Of a stretch of DNA of 64,000 nucleotides, positions 36,752 to 45,795 are shown piece by piece (the first letter of the stretch is position 1; each line of letters opens with the position of its first letter). The notes below the pieces were generated by a model. That model was not told the origin of the DNA, ran no database searches, and saw nothing but the letters and a program-made list of their open reading frames with translations. The DNA is from Bradyrhizobium sp. WBAH42 (GTDB taxonomy: Bacteria > Pseudomonadota > Alphaproteobacteria > Rhizobiales > Xanthobacteraceae), in the NCBI RefSeq assembly GCF_024585265.1, contig NZ_CP036533.1, positions 1,302,001 to 1,366,000 on the forward strand, written 5' to 3'. A program made the translations under genes and the position numbers.

Positions 36752-37858
36752 ATGAAGGTCGACGGCAAGCATTTCCGCAGCATCTGGCGCGAGCGTGACG
36801 GCTGGTCGGTCGGTGCGATCGATCAGCGCCGGCTGCCGCATGAATTCGTCATTGCGCAGCTAACCTCGTGTGAAGATGCGGCCGTTGCCATCAGCGACAT
36901 GCTGGTGCGCGGCGCGCCGCTGATCGGTGCGACAGCTGCCTACGGCATGGCGCTCGCGATGCGCGAGGACGCCTCCGACGCCGGGCTGAAACGCGCCTAT
37001 GACACGCTGGTCGTGGCGCGCCCGACCGCGATCAACCTGAAATGGGCGCTGGACGAGATGCGCGCGGCGCTCGCGCCGATCGACCCGGTGGAACGGGCGG
37101 AAGCGGCCTATGCGCGCGCCGACGAGATCGTCGAGCAGGACGTCGAGATCAATCGCGGCATCGCCGGCAACGGCCTTGAGCTGATCGAGGCGATCGCGGC
37201 GAGGAAGCCGGGCGAAGTCGTCAACGTGCTGACCCATTGCAACGCCGGCTGGCTTGCCACCGTCGACTGGGGCACGGCGACGGCGCCGATCTATCTCGCG
37301 CATGAGCGCGGCATCAAGGTCCATGTCTGGGTCGACGAGACCCGGCCACGGAATCAGGGCGCTTCGCTCACCGCCTGGGAGCTCAGCCATCACGGCGTGC
37401 CGCATACGGTAATCCCGGACAATACCGGCGGGCACCTGATGCAGCACGGCATGGTCGATCTCGCCATCGTCGGCACCGACCGCGTCGCCGCCAATGGCGA
37501 CGTATGCAACAAGATCGGCACCTACCTGAAGGCGCTCGCCGCGCATGACAATGGCGTGCCGTTCTACGTCGCGCTGCCGTCTCCCACGATCGATTTCGCC
37601 GTCCATGACGGCATCCGCGACATCCCGATCGAGCAGCGCAGCGGCGTGGAGGTCACCGACATGACTGGACGTACCGCCGACGGCCGGCTTGAGACGGTGC
37701 GGATCGTGCCGGAGGGATCGCCGGTCGCGAATTACGCCTTCGACGTGACCCCGGCGCGGCTTGTCACCGGTCTCATCACGGAGCGCGGTGTGCTCAAGCC
37801 GGATCGTGCCGCGCTGGCAACTGCGTTCCCGGAGCGCATCGCCACCGCGGCGAAGTAG
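36752..37858 (+). CDS. mtnA: S-methyl-5-thioribose-1-phosphate isomerase
   Basis: Converts the aldose 5-methylthioribose-1-phosphate made by MtnP to methylthioribulose-1-phosphate. 368 aa, eIF2B-like fold. Catalytic cysteine segment [11 protein letters not shown] and the catalytic aspartate segment [18 protein letters not shown] are present; the [15 protein letters not shown] and [17 protein letters not shown] stretches are also typical. Pairs with mtnP in one operon. Genes for the later universal methionine salvage steps (mtnB/C/D) are not in the window. Confidence 0.96.
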   Translation: MKVDGKHFRSIWRERDGWSVGAIDQRRLPHEFVIAQLTSCEDAAVAISDMLVRGAPLIGATAAYGMALAMREDASDAGLKRAYDTLVVARPTAINLKWALDEMRAALAPIDPVERAEAAYARADEIVEQDVEINRGIAGNGLELIEAIAARKPGEVVNVLTHCNAGWLATVDWGTATAPIYLAHERGIKVHVWVDETRPRNQGASLTAWELSHHGVPHTVIPDNTGGHLMQHGMVDLAIVGTDRVAANGDVCNKIGTYLKALAAHDNGVPFYVALPSPTIDFAVHDGIRDIPIEQRSGVEVTDMTGRTADGRLETVRIVPEGSPVANYAFDVTPARLVTGLITERGVLKPDRAALATAFPERIATAAK

Positions 37859-37887
37859 TCGGTTCACCAGGCGAGATGGCTCCACGC

Positions 37888-37967
37888 CGTCATTGCGAGC
37901 GTAGCGAAGCAATCCAGAGTCTTTTCGCGGAGGCTGTCTGGATTGCTTCGCTGCGCTCGCAATGACG
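37888..37967. repeat. Palindromic extragenic repeat, family B, copy 4
   Basis: 80 bp; opens CGTCATTGCGAGCGTAGCG and closes CGCTGCGCTCGCAATGACG; inner CAATCCAGAGTC / GTCTGGATTG. It lies between the convergent mtnA and HAD genes. Confidence 0.9.
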
Positions 37968-37979
37968 GAGTATGATGCG

Positions 37980-38615
37980 CTACCCCAACTTCAGCCCCGT
38001 CGCCTTCTCCAGCTCCGCAATCGCCTGCGCGCCGCTCGTCACCTTGATCGTGGTCATGCCCATCTCGCGCGCCGGCTTCAGATTGACGCCGAGATCGTCG
38101 AGATAGACGCAATTGTTCGGATCGACCTTCAGCGTCTCGACCATCATCTGGTAGATGCGCGGATCCGGCTTGCGCAGGCCGATCTTGGCGGACTCGATGA
38201 CATGGTCGAACAGCACCATGACTTCGGCAATGTAAAGCGAGCGCCCAGTCATGCTGCCGATCGCGTTGGCCGGCAGATTGTTGGTGATGCAACCGGTCTT
38301 GAACTGCGCCTTGATGCGCTTCAGGGCCTCGACCATCTCCGGGCGCAGATCGCCCTGCAGCAGCGGCAGCACGTCGCGGCCGCGCACCTCCGCGCCGAGC
38401 GCGAGCGATTCGGCGGCGAACAATTGGTCGAACGTCTCAATGTCCACTTCGGCGCGCTCGAACCTGGCCCAGGCGTTTTCCAGATGATTGGCGGCGTTGG
38501 TGCGCCGGATGATATCGGCGGGCAGGCCGCGCTCGGTCTCGAACCGCGTGAACGCCTCGAAGGGCGAACTCGTCAGCACGCCGCCAAAATCAAAGATCAC
38601 CGCCTCGATCGCCAC
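37980..38615 (-). CDS. HAD-superfamily (HAD-IA) hydrolase
   Basis: 211-aa soluble phosphatase-fold protein. Motif I DFGGVLTSS (the Gly in place of the usual second Asp, as in some soluble-epoxide-hydrolase-type and ACAD10-like members), motif II TNN, motif III KPDPRIY and motif IV LDDLGVN are present; a helical cap lies between motifs I and II. Because the second aspartate of DxD is missing, phosphatase activity may be weak or altered. The substrate is unknown. It is convergent with mtnA and probably not functionally linked to methionine salvage. Confidence 0.85.
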   Translation of the reverse strand: MAIEAVIFDFGGVLTSSPFEAFTRFETERGLPADIIRRTNAANHLENAWARFERAEVDIETFDQLFAAESLALGAEVRGRDVLPLLQGDLRPEMVEALKRIKAQFKTGCITNNLPANAIGSMTGRSLYIAEVMVLFDHVIESAKIGLRKPDPRIYQMMVETLKVDPNNCVYLDDLGVNLKPAREMGMTTIKVTSGAQAIAELEKATGLKLG

Positions 38616-38700
38616 TACCCTGCCCTCGTCAATTCCTTTCCAAGAGGGCTAGCATGCGCTATCGGCAAGGGCCAGCCTGAAGCAATCGCAGCCCTCACCG

Positions 38701-39477
38701 ATGCCGATGCGTGTTCCCATAAAGAAGCCTGCCGCCTTCATCGCAGCTGCGCTGCTGCTCGCGACGCCCGCTTACGCCATCGTCGGCGGCGGCACGCCGC
38801 AGGCCGATGGCGTCGCCCGCGCCGTCGTCACCATCGTCGGCTCGCGCGGCAATTTCTGCACGGGCAGCCTGATCGCCCCGCGGCTGGTGTTGACGGTCGC
38901 CCATTGCGTGCAGCCCGGCGCGGATTACAAGGTCGTCGATCGCGGCGGCGACGGCCAGCCGCAATTGCTGAACGTGCGCACCGTCGCGATCCATCCGAAC
39001 TTCAACATGCAGGCGATGCAGGCGCATCGCGCCACCGCCGACGTGGCGCTGCTGCAATTGGAAATTCCATTGAAGGGAAAATCCACGGTGACGGTCGGCA
39101 TGCCCACGATTCCAATTCAGGTCGGCAGCCGCTTCGTCATCGCCGGCATCGGCGTCACGGTTCGCGGTGAAGGCAAGAGTGGCGGTACCACGCGTGTTGC
39201 CGGCCTCGTTGCAACCGGACAGCCCGGCACGCTCCAGATTCGCCTGGTCGATCCCGTAACCAACGGTGTTCGCGACGGAATTGGCGCCTGCACCGGAGAT
39301 TCAGGCGGCCCCGTGTTCGAGGACAGGCCGAACGGTCCCGTGCTCGTCGGTCTCGTCAGCTGGTCGACAGGACCGAACGGCGCCGACGGTTGCGGCGGCT
39401 TGACCGGCGTGACGCCGCTGACGCTCTATCGCGACTGGATCTTGCAGACCGCGCGGAGCTGGGGTGCGGCACTGTGA
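38701..39477 (+). CDS. Secreted trypsin-like serine protease
   Basis: 258 aa. Signal peptide of about 26 residues (PAAFIAAALLLATPAYA), then the S1 domain beginning IVGGG, which would be exposed by signal cleavage itself rather than by a separate pro-peptide. Catalytic triad: His in LTVAHCV, Asp in DVALLQLE, Ser in GDSGGPVF. An ATG at 38707 is a possible alternative start. Cysteines (FCTG/HC; ACTG; DGCGG) could form the usual disulphides. Substrate unknown; probably periplasmic or secreted. Confidence 0.92.
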   Translation: MPMRVPIKKPAAFIAAALLLATPAYAIVGGGTPQADGVARAVVTIVGSRGNFCTGSLIAPRLVLTVAHCVQPGADYKVVDRGGDGQPQLLNVRTVAIHPNFNMQAMQAHRATADVALLQLEIPLKGKSTVTVGMPTIPIQVGSRFVIAGIGVTVRGEGKSGGTTRVAGLVATGQPGTLQIRLVDPVTNGVRDGIGACTGDSGGPVFEDRPNGPVLVGLVSWSTGPNGADGCGGLTGVTPLTLYRDWILQTARSWGAAL

Positions 39478-39602
39478 TTTGACCGCGACTTGATCTATGT
39501 CATTTTGAAGCGGAGGCGCGGCGGGTGATCATGCCCGTCGCGGAGGAAACGCGCCGTCTGGTCAAGGACGGCCACAAAGACAAGCAAGGCATAGAAGCAA
39601 CA

Positions 39603-41105
39603 ATGAATGTCGCTGTTCGCAGTCACGCCACGGCCAAACAGGCTTCTGAACATTTCGACGTGCTGATCGTCGGTGCCGGCATCTCCGGCATCGGTAGCGC
39701 CTATCACATCCAGAAGCAGCTTCCGGGCACGAGCTACGTCATCCTGGAGACGCAGGAAACATTCGGCGGCACCTGGAGCACACATCGCTATCCCGGCATT
39801 CGCTCCGACAGTGATCTTCACACCTTCGGCTACAGCTTCAAGCCTTGGGTCGGCCCGCCGATTGCGACCGCCGAGGAGATCCTCACCTATATGAAGGAGG
39901 TGATCGACGACAACGATATTGCGCGGCACATCCGCTACCAGCACAAGATCAATTCCGCGAGCTGGTCGAGCGAGCAGAATCTCTGGACCATCGAGGCGGT
40001 GACGACCGACACCGGCGAACCCAGGACGTTCACGGCCAACTTCCTCTGGATGTGCCAGGGCTATTATCGCCATTCCGAAGGCTACACGCCGGAATGGAAG
40101 GGCATGGATCGCTTCAAGGGCCGCATCGTCCATCCGCAGACATGGCCCGACGATATCGATCTCGCGAACAAGAAGGTGGTGGTGATCGGCTCGGGCGCCA
40201 CCGCGGCAACGCTGGTGCCGAACATCACCGATACATGCGCCCATGTCACCATGCTGCAGCGCTCGCCGACCTATTTCCGCCTCGGCCGCAACGCCATCGA
40301 GATCGCGGAGGAGCTGCGACGGCTGCAGGTCGACGAAGCCTGGATCCACGAGATCGTGCGACGCAAGATCCTGTTCGAGCAGGACGCCTTCACCAAGCTC
40401 TGCGTGTCCAAGCCGGAGCAGGTGAAGAAGGAGCTGATCGGCCAGATCAGCGCCGTGCTCGGTCCCGACTACGACGTCGAGACCCACTTCACGCCAAAAT
40501 ACCGGCCGTGGCGGCAGCGCATCGCCTTCGTGCCGGATGCCGATTTGTTCAAGGGCATCGCCAGCGGCAAGGCCTCCGTCGTCACCGACGAGATCGAATG
40601 CTTCGTCGAGAACGGCATCCAGCTCAAGTCGGGCAAGCTGCTCGAGGCCGATGTCATCGTCACCGCGACCGGCTTCAATCTCGCCGCGCTCGGCGACATC
40701 GCCTTCGAGATCGACGGCAAGCCGCTCGCCTTCGGCGACACCGTCACCTATCGCGGCATGATGTTCACGGGCGTGCCGAACATGGTCTGGGTGTTCGGCT
40801 ATTTCCGCGCCAGCTGGACGCTGCGCGTCGATCTCGTCGCCGATTTCGTCTGCCGGCTGCTCGGCCACATGAAGGCGAAGGGTGCCAGGAAGGTCGAGGT
40901 GAGCTTGCGCCCCGAGGACCACAACATGCCGATCCTCCCCTGGATCGACCCGGAAAACTTCAACCCCGGCTACATGATGCGCAACATGAACCTGTTGCCC
41001 AAGCGCGGCGACAAGCCGGAATGGCAGCACAGCCAGGATTACTGGACCGAGAAGGACGAGATCCCGAAGACGGACCTGGACGACAAGGCGTTTGTCTACA
41101 GTTGA
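39603..41105 (+). CDS. Flavin-containing (Baeyer-Villiger-type) monooxygenase
   Basis: 500 aa from the ATG at 39603. NAD(P)H/FAD oxygenase that inserts oxygen next to a ketone or oxidises soft nucleophiles. FAD site VLIVGAGISGIGSAYH, Baeyer-Villiger fingerprint FKGRIVHPQTWP (FxGxxxHxxxW), NADP site VVIGSGATAATL and a C-terminal ATGFNLAALGD segment. A GTG at 39525 has GGAGG eight bases upstream, but codons just before 39603 (aaa, caa, ata, gaa, gca, aca) are unlike the gene's usage, so the shorter start is preferred. Natural substrate unknown; it is alone between a protease gene and a palindromic element. Confidence 0.9.
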   Translation: MNVAVRSHATAKQASEHFDVLIVGAGISGIGSAYHIQKQLPGTSYVILETQETFGGTWSTHRYPGIRSDSDLHTFGYSFKPWVGPPIATAEEILTYMKEVIDDNDIARHIRYQHKINSASWSSEQNLWTIEAVTTDTGEPRTFTANFLWMCQGYYRHSEGYTPEWKGMDRFKGRIVHPQTWPDDIDLANKKVVVIGSGATAATLVPNITDTCAHVTMLQRSPTYFRLGRNAIEIAEELRRLQVDEAWIHEIVRRKILFEQDAFTKLCVSKPEQVKKELIGQISAVLGPDYDVETHFTPKYRPWRQRIAFVPDADLFKGIASGKASVVTDEIECFVENGIQLKSGKLLEADVIVTATGFNLAALGDIAFEIDGKPLAFGDTVTYRGMMFTGVPNMVWVFGYFRASWTLRVDLVADFVCRLLGHMKAKGARKVEVSLRPEDHNMPILPWIDPENFNPGYMMRNMNLLPKRGDKPEWQHSQDYWTEKDEIPKTDLDDKAFVYS

Positions 41106-41150
41106 AGATTCCGATGTAAGGGGCGGTTAGCGATCGCCACACACTCCACC

Positions 41151-41300
41151 GTCGTCCCGGGGCGCGAAGCGAGCCCGGGACCCATAACCACAGGGAGTGG
41201 TTATGAAGCGAGCTGGCTACTCCGAGTCTTCGCCAAACTACTCCCTGTGGCTATGGGTCCCGGATCGGCGCTCCGCTTCGCTGCGCTTGTCCGGGACGAC
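41151..41300. repeat. Palindromic element with terminal inverted repeats, family A, copy 2
   Basis: 150 bp bounded by GTCGTCCC and GGGACGAC, like 11665-11815. It shares CCCATAACCACAGGGAGTGG and the TTCGCCAAAC block with copy 1, then CCCTGTGGCTATGGGTC. It lies between the monooxygenase and the response-regulator gene, which are convergent. Confidence 0.88.
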
Positions 41301-41345
41301 ACCGTTTGCTCGGTTGGCATCGCCTCAACTCATCTACACCGCCGC

Positions 41346-42272
41346 TCACGAATTCCGTCTCGTCGCATTCGCCGCGATCGCCGCTGCAGCGGTCCGGTTC
41401 TCGACGCCGAGCTTGGCGTAGATCTGCTCCAGGTGCTTGTCGACGGTGCGCGGGCTGAGGCCCAGAATTTGCGCGATGTCGCGGTTGGTCTTGCCCTTGC
41501 TGAGCCAGGCCAGCACCTCGCCTTCGCGCGTGGTAAGGCCGAGCTCGCTGGTGAATTCGGGCGGCAGCGCGGTGCCCGCTTCCTTGGACAGCCGCAGCAG
41601 GAACTCGTTCGGCGCGGTCTCGCCCATATAGTAGAAGCGGAGCTGCGGATTGTCGGGCAGCGACGCTGCCTGGGATTTCGAGCCGCTCTTGATCTTCGCC
41701 TGCTCGAGCCATTGCAGCAGCGCCGGCGGCAGCACGAAGTCGTCGGCCTGTGCGCCGTGATGGTCGGACAGCAGCTTCTGCGCCTGCGGCGTCGCCCACA
41801 GCAAATTGCCCTGGCGATCGACCGCGAACAGGAAACGGCCGGAGACGTCGAGCGCGGCGCGCGCGCTCTGGGTCAACCGGGCATTGCCGAGATGGACGCG
41901 GATCCGCGCCAGCATCTCCTCGATTACGATCGGCTTGGTCACGTAATCGACGCCGCCGGCTTCCAGTCCACGCACGATGTGCTCGGTCTCGGCGAGGCCC
42001 GTCATGAAGATCACCGGGACATTGGCGAGGCCCGCATCGCGCTTGAGCCGGCGACAGGTCTCGAACCCGTCGATCCCTGGCATCACGGCATCGAGCAGAA
42101 TGATGTCGGGCGTGATCTGGTCGATGATGCGCATTGCCGCGGCGCCGTCGAGCGCCACCATCACCGTCATGCCGGCGCCGTCGAGCGCGTCGGTGAGCAG
42201 CCGCAGCGTCTCCGGAGAATCGTCGACAACCAGCGCGACGTCGCGCTTCTTCGGTTCAATGCTCATAAGCAT
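41346..42272 (-). CDS. LuxR-type response regulator (REC + HTH), partner of the permease-fused kinase
   Basis: 308 aa (ATG at 42272, or 42266). REC domain at 10-125 with acidic pair VVDDSPE, phospho-acceptor Asp in LLDAVMPG and Lys in VTKPI; a PAS-like middle part (about 140-200; GRFLFAVDRQGNLLWAT); C-terminal LuxR HTH (LTTREGEVLAWLSKGKTNRDI, then LSPRTVDKHLEQIYAKLGV). Its start overlaps the kinase gene's end by about 17 bp, so the two are translationally coupled and form one two-component system. Probable target: the divergent amide/urea operon and its own promoter at 45628-45795. Confidence 0.93.
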   Translation of the reverse strand: MLMSIEPKKRDVALVVDDSPETLRLLTDALDGAGMTVMVALDGAAAMRIIDQITPDIILLDAVMPGIDGFETCRRLKRDAGLANVPVIFMTGLAETEHIVRGLEAGGVDYVTKPIVIEEMLARIRVHLGNARLTQSARAALDVSGRFLFAVDRQGNLLWATPQAQKLLSDHHGAQADDFVLPPALLQWLEQAKIKSGSKSQAASLPDNPQLRFYYMGETAPNEFLLRLSKEAGTALPPEFTSELGLTTREGEVLAWLSKGKTNRDIAQILGLSPRTVDKHLEQIYAKLGVENRTAAAAIAANATRRNS

Positions 42273-45200
42273 GCAACGTCTTCAATGTGGCCATGTACTG
42301 GTCGAGATCGAAGCGGTCGACCAGCAACCGCATCTGCGCGACGAAGTCGGCATGCTCGGGGTGCTCGCTGCCGATCTCGTCCAGCTTCAGCTGGATGCCG
42401 TTGACGTAGCCGATCTGGCCGAGCCCGATCAGCGCCTCGATATGCCGCAGCGGCGGCTTCGATCCGGTCTCTGGATGCCATAACGGCACCGCGACCTCGT
42501 CCGAGCCGTATTGCCATTCGATCTTGAGGAGCTGGCGAATCGTCGCCAGCAGCCGCGGGATGTCGATCGGCTTCATCAGGTAGCCGTCGTGGAAGGGCTG
42601 CGCCAATGGCGCGCCATGGGCCTCGAGCGCGCTTGCCGACACCATCAGGATGCGCGCCTGGTGATGGCCGCTGGCGCGCAAGGCCTCGGCGACCGCCCAG
42701 CCGTCCATGGCGGGCATCGAGATGTCGAGCAGGAACAGATCGGGCCGGCAATGCTGCGCCAGCGCAAGGCAGCCGGCGCCGTCGGGCGCGCTCAGCAGGA
42801 TGAAGCCGAGCGGCGTCAGCACCTCGCGCAGGAGGTCGCGATGCACGGGATCGTCGTCGGTGACGAGGATGGTTTTGCGCGCACCGTGATAGCCGGAGAC
42901 CGGCGCCTCCACCGGCGCGATGCGCTGGGGATTGGTGACCTCCGAGAGCAGGATCTTGACCTTGAACGTCGACCCGGTGCCGACCGTGCTCGTGACCTTG
43001 ATGTCCCCGCCCATCACGCCGGCGAGCAGGCGGCTGATGGTGAGCCCGAGGCCGGTGCCGGTCTGCGGCTGCGAGGCGCCGAGCGCGCCCCGCTCGAAGG
43101 GCGCGAAGATGCGTTCGAGATCGCCGCCCTGGATGCCCGGGCCGGTGTCGATCACCTCGAACTCGGCGACGGGGCTGCGATAGTGCACCACGAACTGCAC
43201 GCTGCCGGACTGGGTGAACTTGATGGCGTTCGAGAGCAGGTTGATCAGCACCTGGCGCAACCGCTTCTCGTCGGCATAGACGACGCGCGGCAGCGTTGCC
43301 GGCCGCCTGAACACGAAGTCGATGCCCTTGGCCGCGGCCTGGAGGCGGAACATGCCGACGAGCTGGTCGAGGAATTCGCTCAGGCGCACCTCGTCGCGCG
43401 ACAGATACAGCCGCCCCGCCTCGATCTTGGAGATGTCCAGGATGCCGTCGATCAGGCCGGAGAGATGGTCGGCGCTGCGGCGGACGACGCGGACCTGGTC
43501 GCGCGGCTTGGCGCCAAGGCTCGTATCCTGCTCGAGCAGCTGCGCGTAGCCGCTGATCGCATTGAGCGGCGAGCGCAGCTCGTGGCTCAACCCGACCACA
43601 TAGCGGCTCTTGGCGAGGTTGGCGGATTCGGCAACTTCCTTGGCACGCTGGAGCTCGGCGTCGGTGCGCTTGTGCGCATCGATCTCCTGGATCAGCAGCG
43701 TGGTCTGACGCCGCGTCTCGGCCTCGGCGGCGCGACGGCTCTGCTGCGCCAGCACGAACAGCCACGCCACCACGCCGATGATGATGCTGAGCGAGAAGAA
43801 CACCTTCCACAGCACGTCGGACACGAGCTCGTTATCGCCGTGCACGCTCGCCGACGTCTGCAGATAGATCAGTCCCAGCACCAGGGCGATCAGGCCGGCG
43901 GAGATCACGAACACGCCGATATAGTGGCCGACTTGCGAGTTGATCCGGGCATAGATCGGTTGCGGCATCAGCCTGCCCAGCGTCTCCGACACCTGCGCCT
44001 GGAATCTTGCGTGCGGCTTGCAGAGATCGTGGCAGCGCGCGTCCAGCGAACAGCACAGCGAGCAGATCGGGCCCGCATAAGCGGGGCAGGAGGCCATGTC
44101 CTCCGGCTCGAACGAGTGCTCGCAGATGCAGCACTGGATCGCCTCGATGTTCTGCCAGCTCCGCTTCGGCTTGCGCGCGATGTAGTACTTGCCGTCCGTG
44201 GCCCAGGCGATCAACGGCGCCGTGAGGAAGGCCGCCGCGAGCGCGATGAAGGCCGACAGCGCCTTCGCGGTCGGCCCGAACAGGCCGTAGAAGGCGCTGA
44301 TGGAGACGATGGTCGCGATCGTCATCGCTCCCACGCCGACCGGATTGACGTCGTAGAGATGCGCGCGCTTGAACTCGATCTGCTGCGGCCGCAATCCGAG
44401 CGGCTTGTTGATGACGAGGTCGGCAACCAGCGCGCCAACCCAGGCGATCGCGACGTTGGAATAGAGCGCCAGCGTCTGCTCCAGCGCCTTGTAGACGCCG
44501 ATCTCCATCAGCAGCAGGGCCACGATGACGTTGAAGACCAGCCAGACCACGCGCCCGGGATGGCTGTGGGTCAAACGCGAGAAGAAGTTCGACCAGGCGA
44601 TCGAGCCGGCATAGGCGTTGGTGACGTTGATCTTGACCTGTGACAGGATCACGAAGGTGCCGGTCAAGGCCAAAGCGAGGTCAGGCTGCGACAGCACATA
44701 GCGGAACGCTTCGAGATACATGTGCGCCGGCTCGGCGGCCTCCTCGGGCGGCACGCCATGGCTGAGCGCGAAGAAGGCGAGGAACGAGCCCGCCAGCAGC
44801 TTCAGCGCGCCCAGCACGATCCAGCCCGGCCCGGCGCTCATCAGCGCCATCCACCAGGAGGCCCTGGAGGCGCGGCGGTCGCGCGGCAGGAATCGCAGGA
44901 AGTCGACCTGCTCGCCGATCTGCGCCACCAGCGAGAACACGACGGAGGCCGCAACGCCAAACAGCAAGAGATCGAAATGTCCGTTGAGGTCGCCGTGCTC
45001 GCCGGAGAATTTGTGCCACTCCGCGAAAGAGTGCGGGTTATGCCAGGCGATCGCGGCGAACGGGATGATGTGAAGGATCACCCACAGGGGCTGCGTCCAC
45101 AATTGGAAGCGGCTGATCAGCGTGATGCCATAGGCCACCAGCGGGATGATGACGACGGCGCTGATGAGATAGCCGACCGGCCGCGGAATCCCGAAGCACA

Positions 45201-45627
45201 TTTCGAGCGCGGAGGCGAGGATCACGGCCTCGATCGCGAAAAAGATGAAAGTGAAGGACGCGTAGATCAGCGAGGTGACGGTCGAGCCGATGTAACCGAA
45301 GCCGGCACCCCGCGTCAGCAGGTCGATGTCGATGCCGCATTTGGCGGCATAGTATGCAATCGGCACCCCGCAGCCGAAGATGATGATGGAGACCACGACG
45401 ATGGCCGCGGTCGCGTTGGTGACGCCATAGTTCAGCGTGATGGTCCCGCCGATCGCCTCCATCGCCAGGAACGAGATCGCGCCCAGTGCCGTGTTGGCGA
45501 CGCGGGCGGCGGACCAGCGCCGCGCGCTCTTGGCGGTGAAGCGCAGGGCGTAATCTTCCAGCGTCTGGTTGGCGACCCATTGATTGTACTGGCGCCTGAC
45601 GCGGTCTATTCGCTGCCGCCCTGCCAC
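42256..45627 (-). CDS. Hybrid sensor histidine kinase with N-terminal NCS1-type permease domain
   Basis: 1123 aa. Residues 1-480 look like an NCS1 (cytosine/hydantoin permease-type) transporter: about 12 TMs with DLLTRGAGFGYIGS and INVTNAYAGSIAWSNFF as family stretches. A cysteine-rich segment follows (nine Cys at 499-536: CCICEHSF..CPAY..CSLCCSL..CHDLCKP), then two TMs (about 570-590, 606-626), a coiled coil, HisKA with phospho-acceptor His682 (SHELRSPLN), HATPase (NAIKF; DTGPGI; GTGLGL), a REC domain with Asp968 and Lys1019, and a 90-residue helical tail. A transporter used as sensor recalls CbrA-type kinases but with another permease family. It is divergent from the amide/urea operon and co-translated with the LuxR-type regulator. 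Confidence 0.92.
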   Translation of the reverse strand: MAGRQRIDRVRRQYNQWVANQTLEDYALRFTAKSARRWSAARVANTALGAISFLAMEAIGGTITLNYGVTNATAAIVVVSIIIFGCGVPIAYYAAKCGIDIDLLTRGAGFGYIGSTVTSLIYASFTFIFFAIEAVILASALEMCFGIPRPVGYLISAVVIIPLVAYGITLISRFQLWTQPLWVILHIIPFAAIAWHNPHSFAEWHKFSGEHGDLNGHFDLLLFGVAASVVFSLVAQIGEQVDFLRFLPRDRRASRASWWMALMSAGPGWIVLGALKLLAGSFLAFFALSHGVPPEEAAEPAHMYLEAFRYVLSQPDLALALTGTFVILSQVKINVTNAYAGSIAWSNFFSRLTHSHPGRVVWLVFNVIVALLLMEIGVYKALEQTLALYSNVAIAWVGALVADLVINKPLGLRPQQIEFKRAHLYDVNPVGVGAMTIATIVSISAFYGLFGPTAKALSAFIALAAAFLTAPLIAWATDGKYYIARKPKRSWQNIEAIQCCICEHSFEPEDMASCPAYAGPICSLCCSLDARCHDLCKPHARFQAQVSETLGRLMPQPIYARINSQVGHYIGVFVISAGLIALVLGLIYLQTSASVHGDNELVSDVLWKVFFSLSIIIGVVAWLFVLAQQSRRAAEAETRRQTTLLIQEIDAHKRTDAELQRAKEVAESANLAKSRYVVGLSHELRSPLNAISGYAQLLEQDTSLGAKPRDQVRVVRRSADHLSGLIDGILDISKIEAGRLYLSRDEVRLSEFLDQLVGMFRLQAAAKGIDFVFRRPATLPRVVYADEKRLRQVLINLLSNAIKFTQSGSVQFVVHYRSPVAEFEVIDTGPGIQGGDLERIFAPFERGALGASQPQTGTGLGLTISRLLAGVMGGDIKVTSTVGTGSTFKVKILLSEVTNPQRIAPVEAPVSGYHGARKTILVTDDDPVHRDLLREVLTPLGFILLSAPDGAGCLALAQHCRPDLFLLDISMPAMDGWAVAEALRASGHHQARILMVSASALEAHGAPLAQPFHDGYLMKPIDIPRLLATIRQLLKIEWQYGSDEVAVPLWHPETGSKPPLRHIEALIGLGQIGYVNGIQLKLDEIGSEHPEHADFVAQMRLLVDRFDLDQYMATLKTLHAYEH

Positions 45628-45795
45628 TTAACCCCACTCCCGATACGGACCCGGACCCCTCGCAAATTCCGTACCAGAAGCCTACGTCGGCATTTTGCGG
45701 TGCAGTATACGCGATCTTGCGTATGCGTGCGCTGCATAAATTCGAGCCATCCTCACGGCACCAATCGCCTGTTCTCGAACAAAAGTGGGGTGCTC
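45628..45795. promoter_or_regulatory. Divergent promoter region of the kinase/regulator and amide-uptake operons
   Basis: 168-bp gap between the kinase start (45627, minus) and the binding-protein start (45796, plus). It holds an inverted repeat ATACGC (45707-45712), six bases, GCGTAT (45719-45724), about 70-80 bp from each start codon. This size and symmetry suit a LuxR/NarL-type regulator such as the one encoded next to it. No sigma-54 type GG/GC pair with proper spacing was found. Confidence 0.6.

Noticed and set aside
42511..44643. 710-codon open frame on the plus strand
   Set aside because: Antisense to the hybrid kinase gene; no recognisable domain.
44722..45795. N-terminal 358-residue extension of the UrtA-type protein
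   Set aside because: The extension lies antisense to the kinase gene; the ATG at 45796 starts a proper twin-arginine-like signal peptide.
45628..45795. Sigma-54 promoter for the amide operon
   Set aside because: A TCGGCATTTTGC stretch superficially resembles the -24/-12 elements but the GG to GC spacing is too short.
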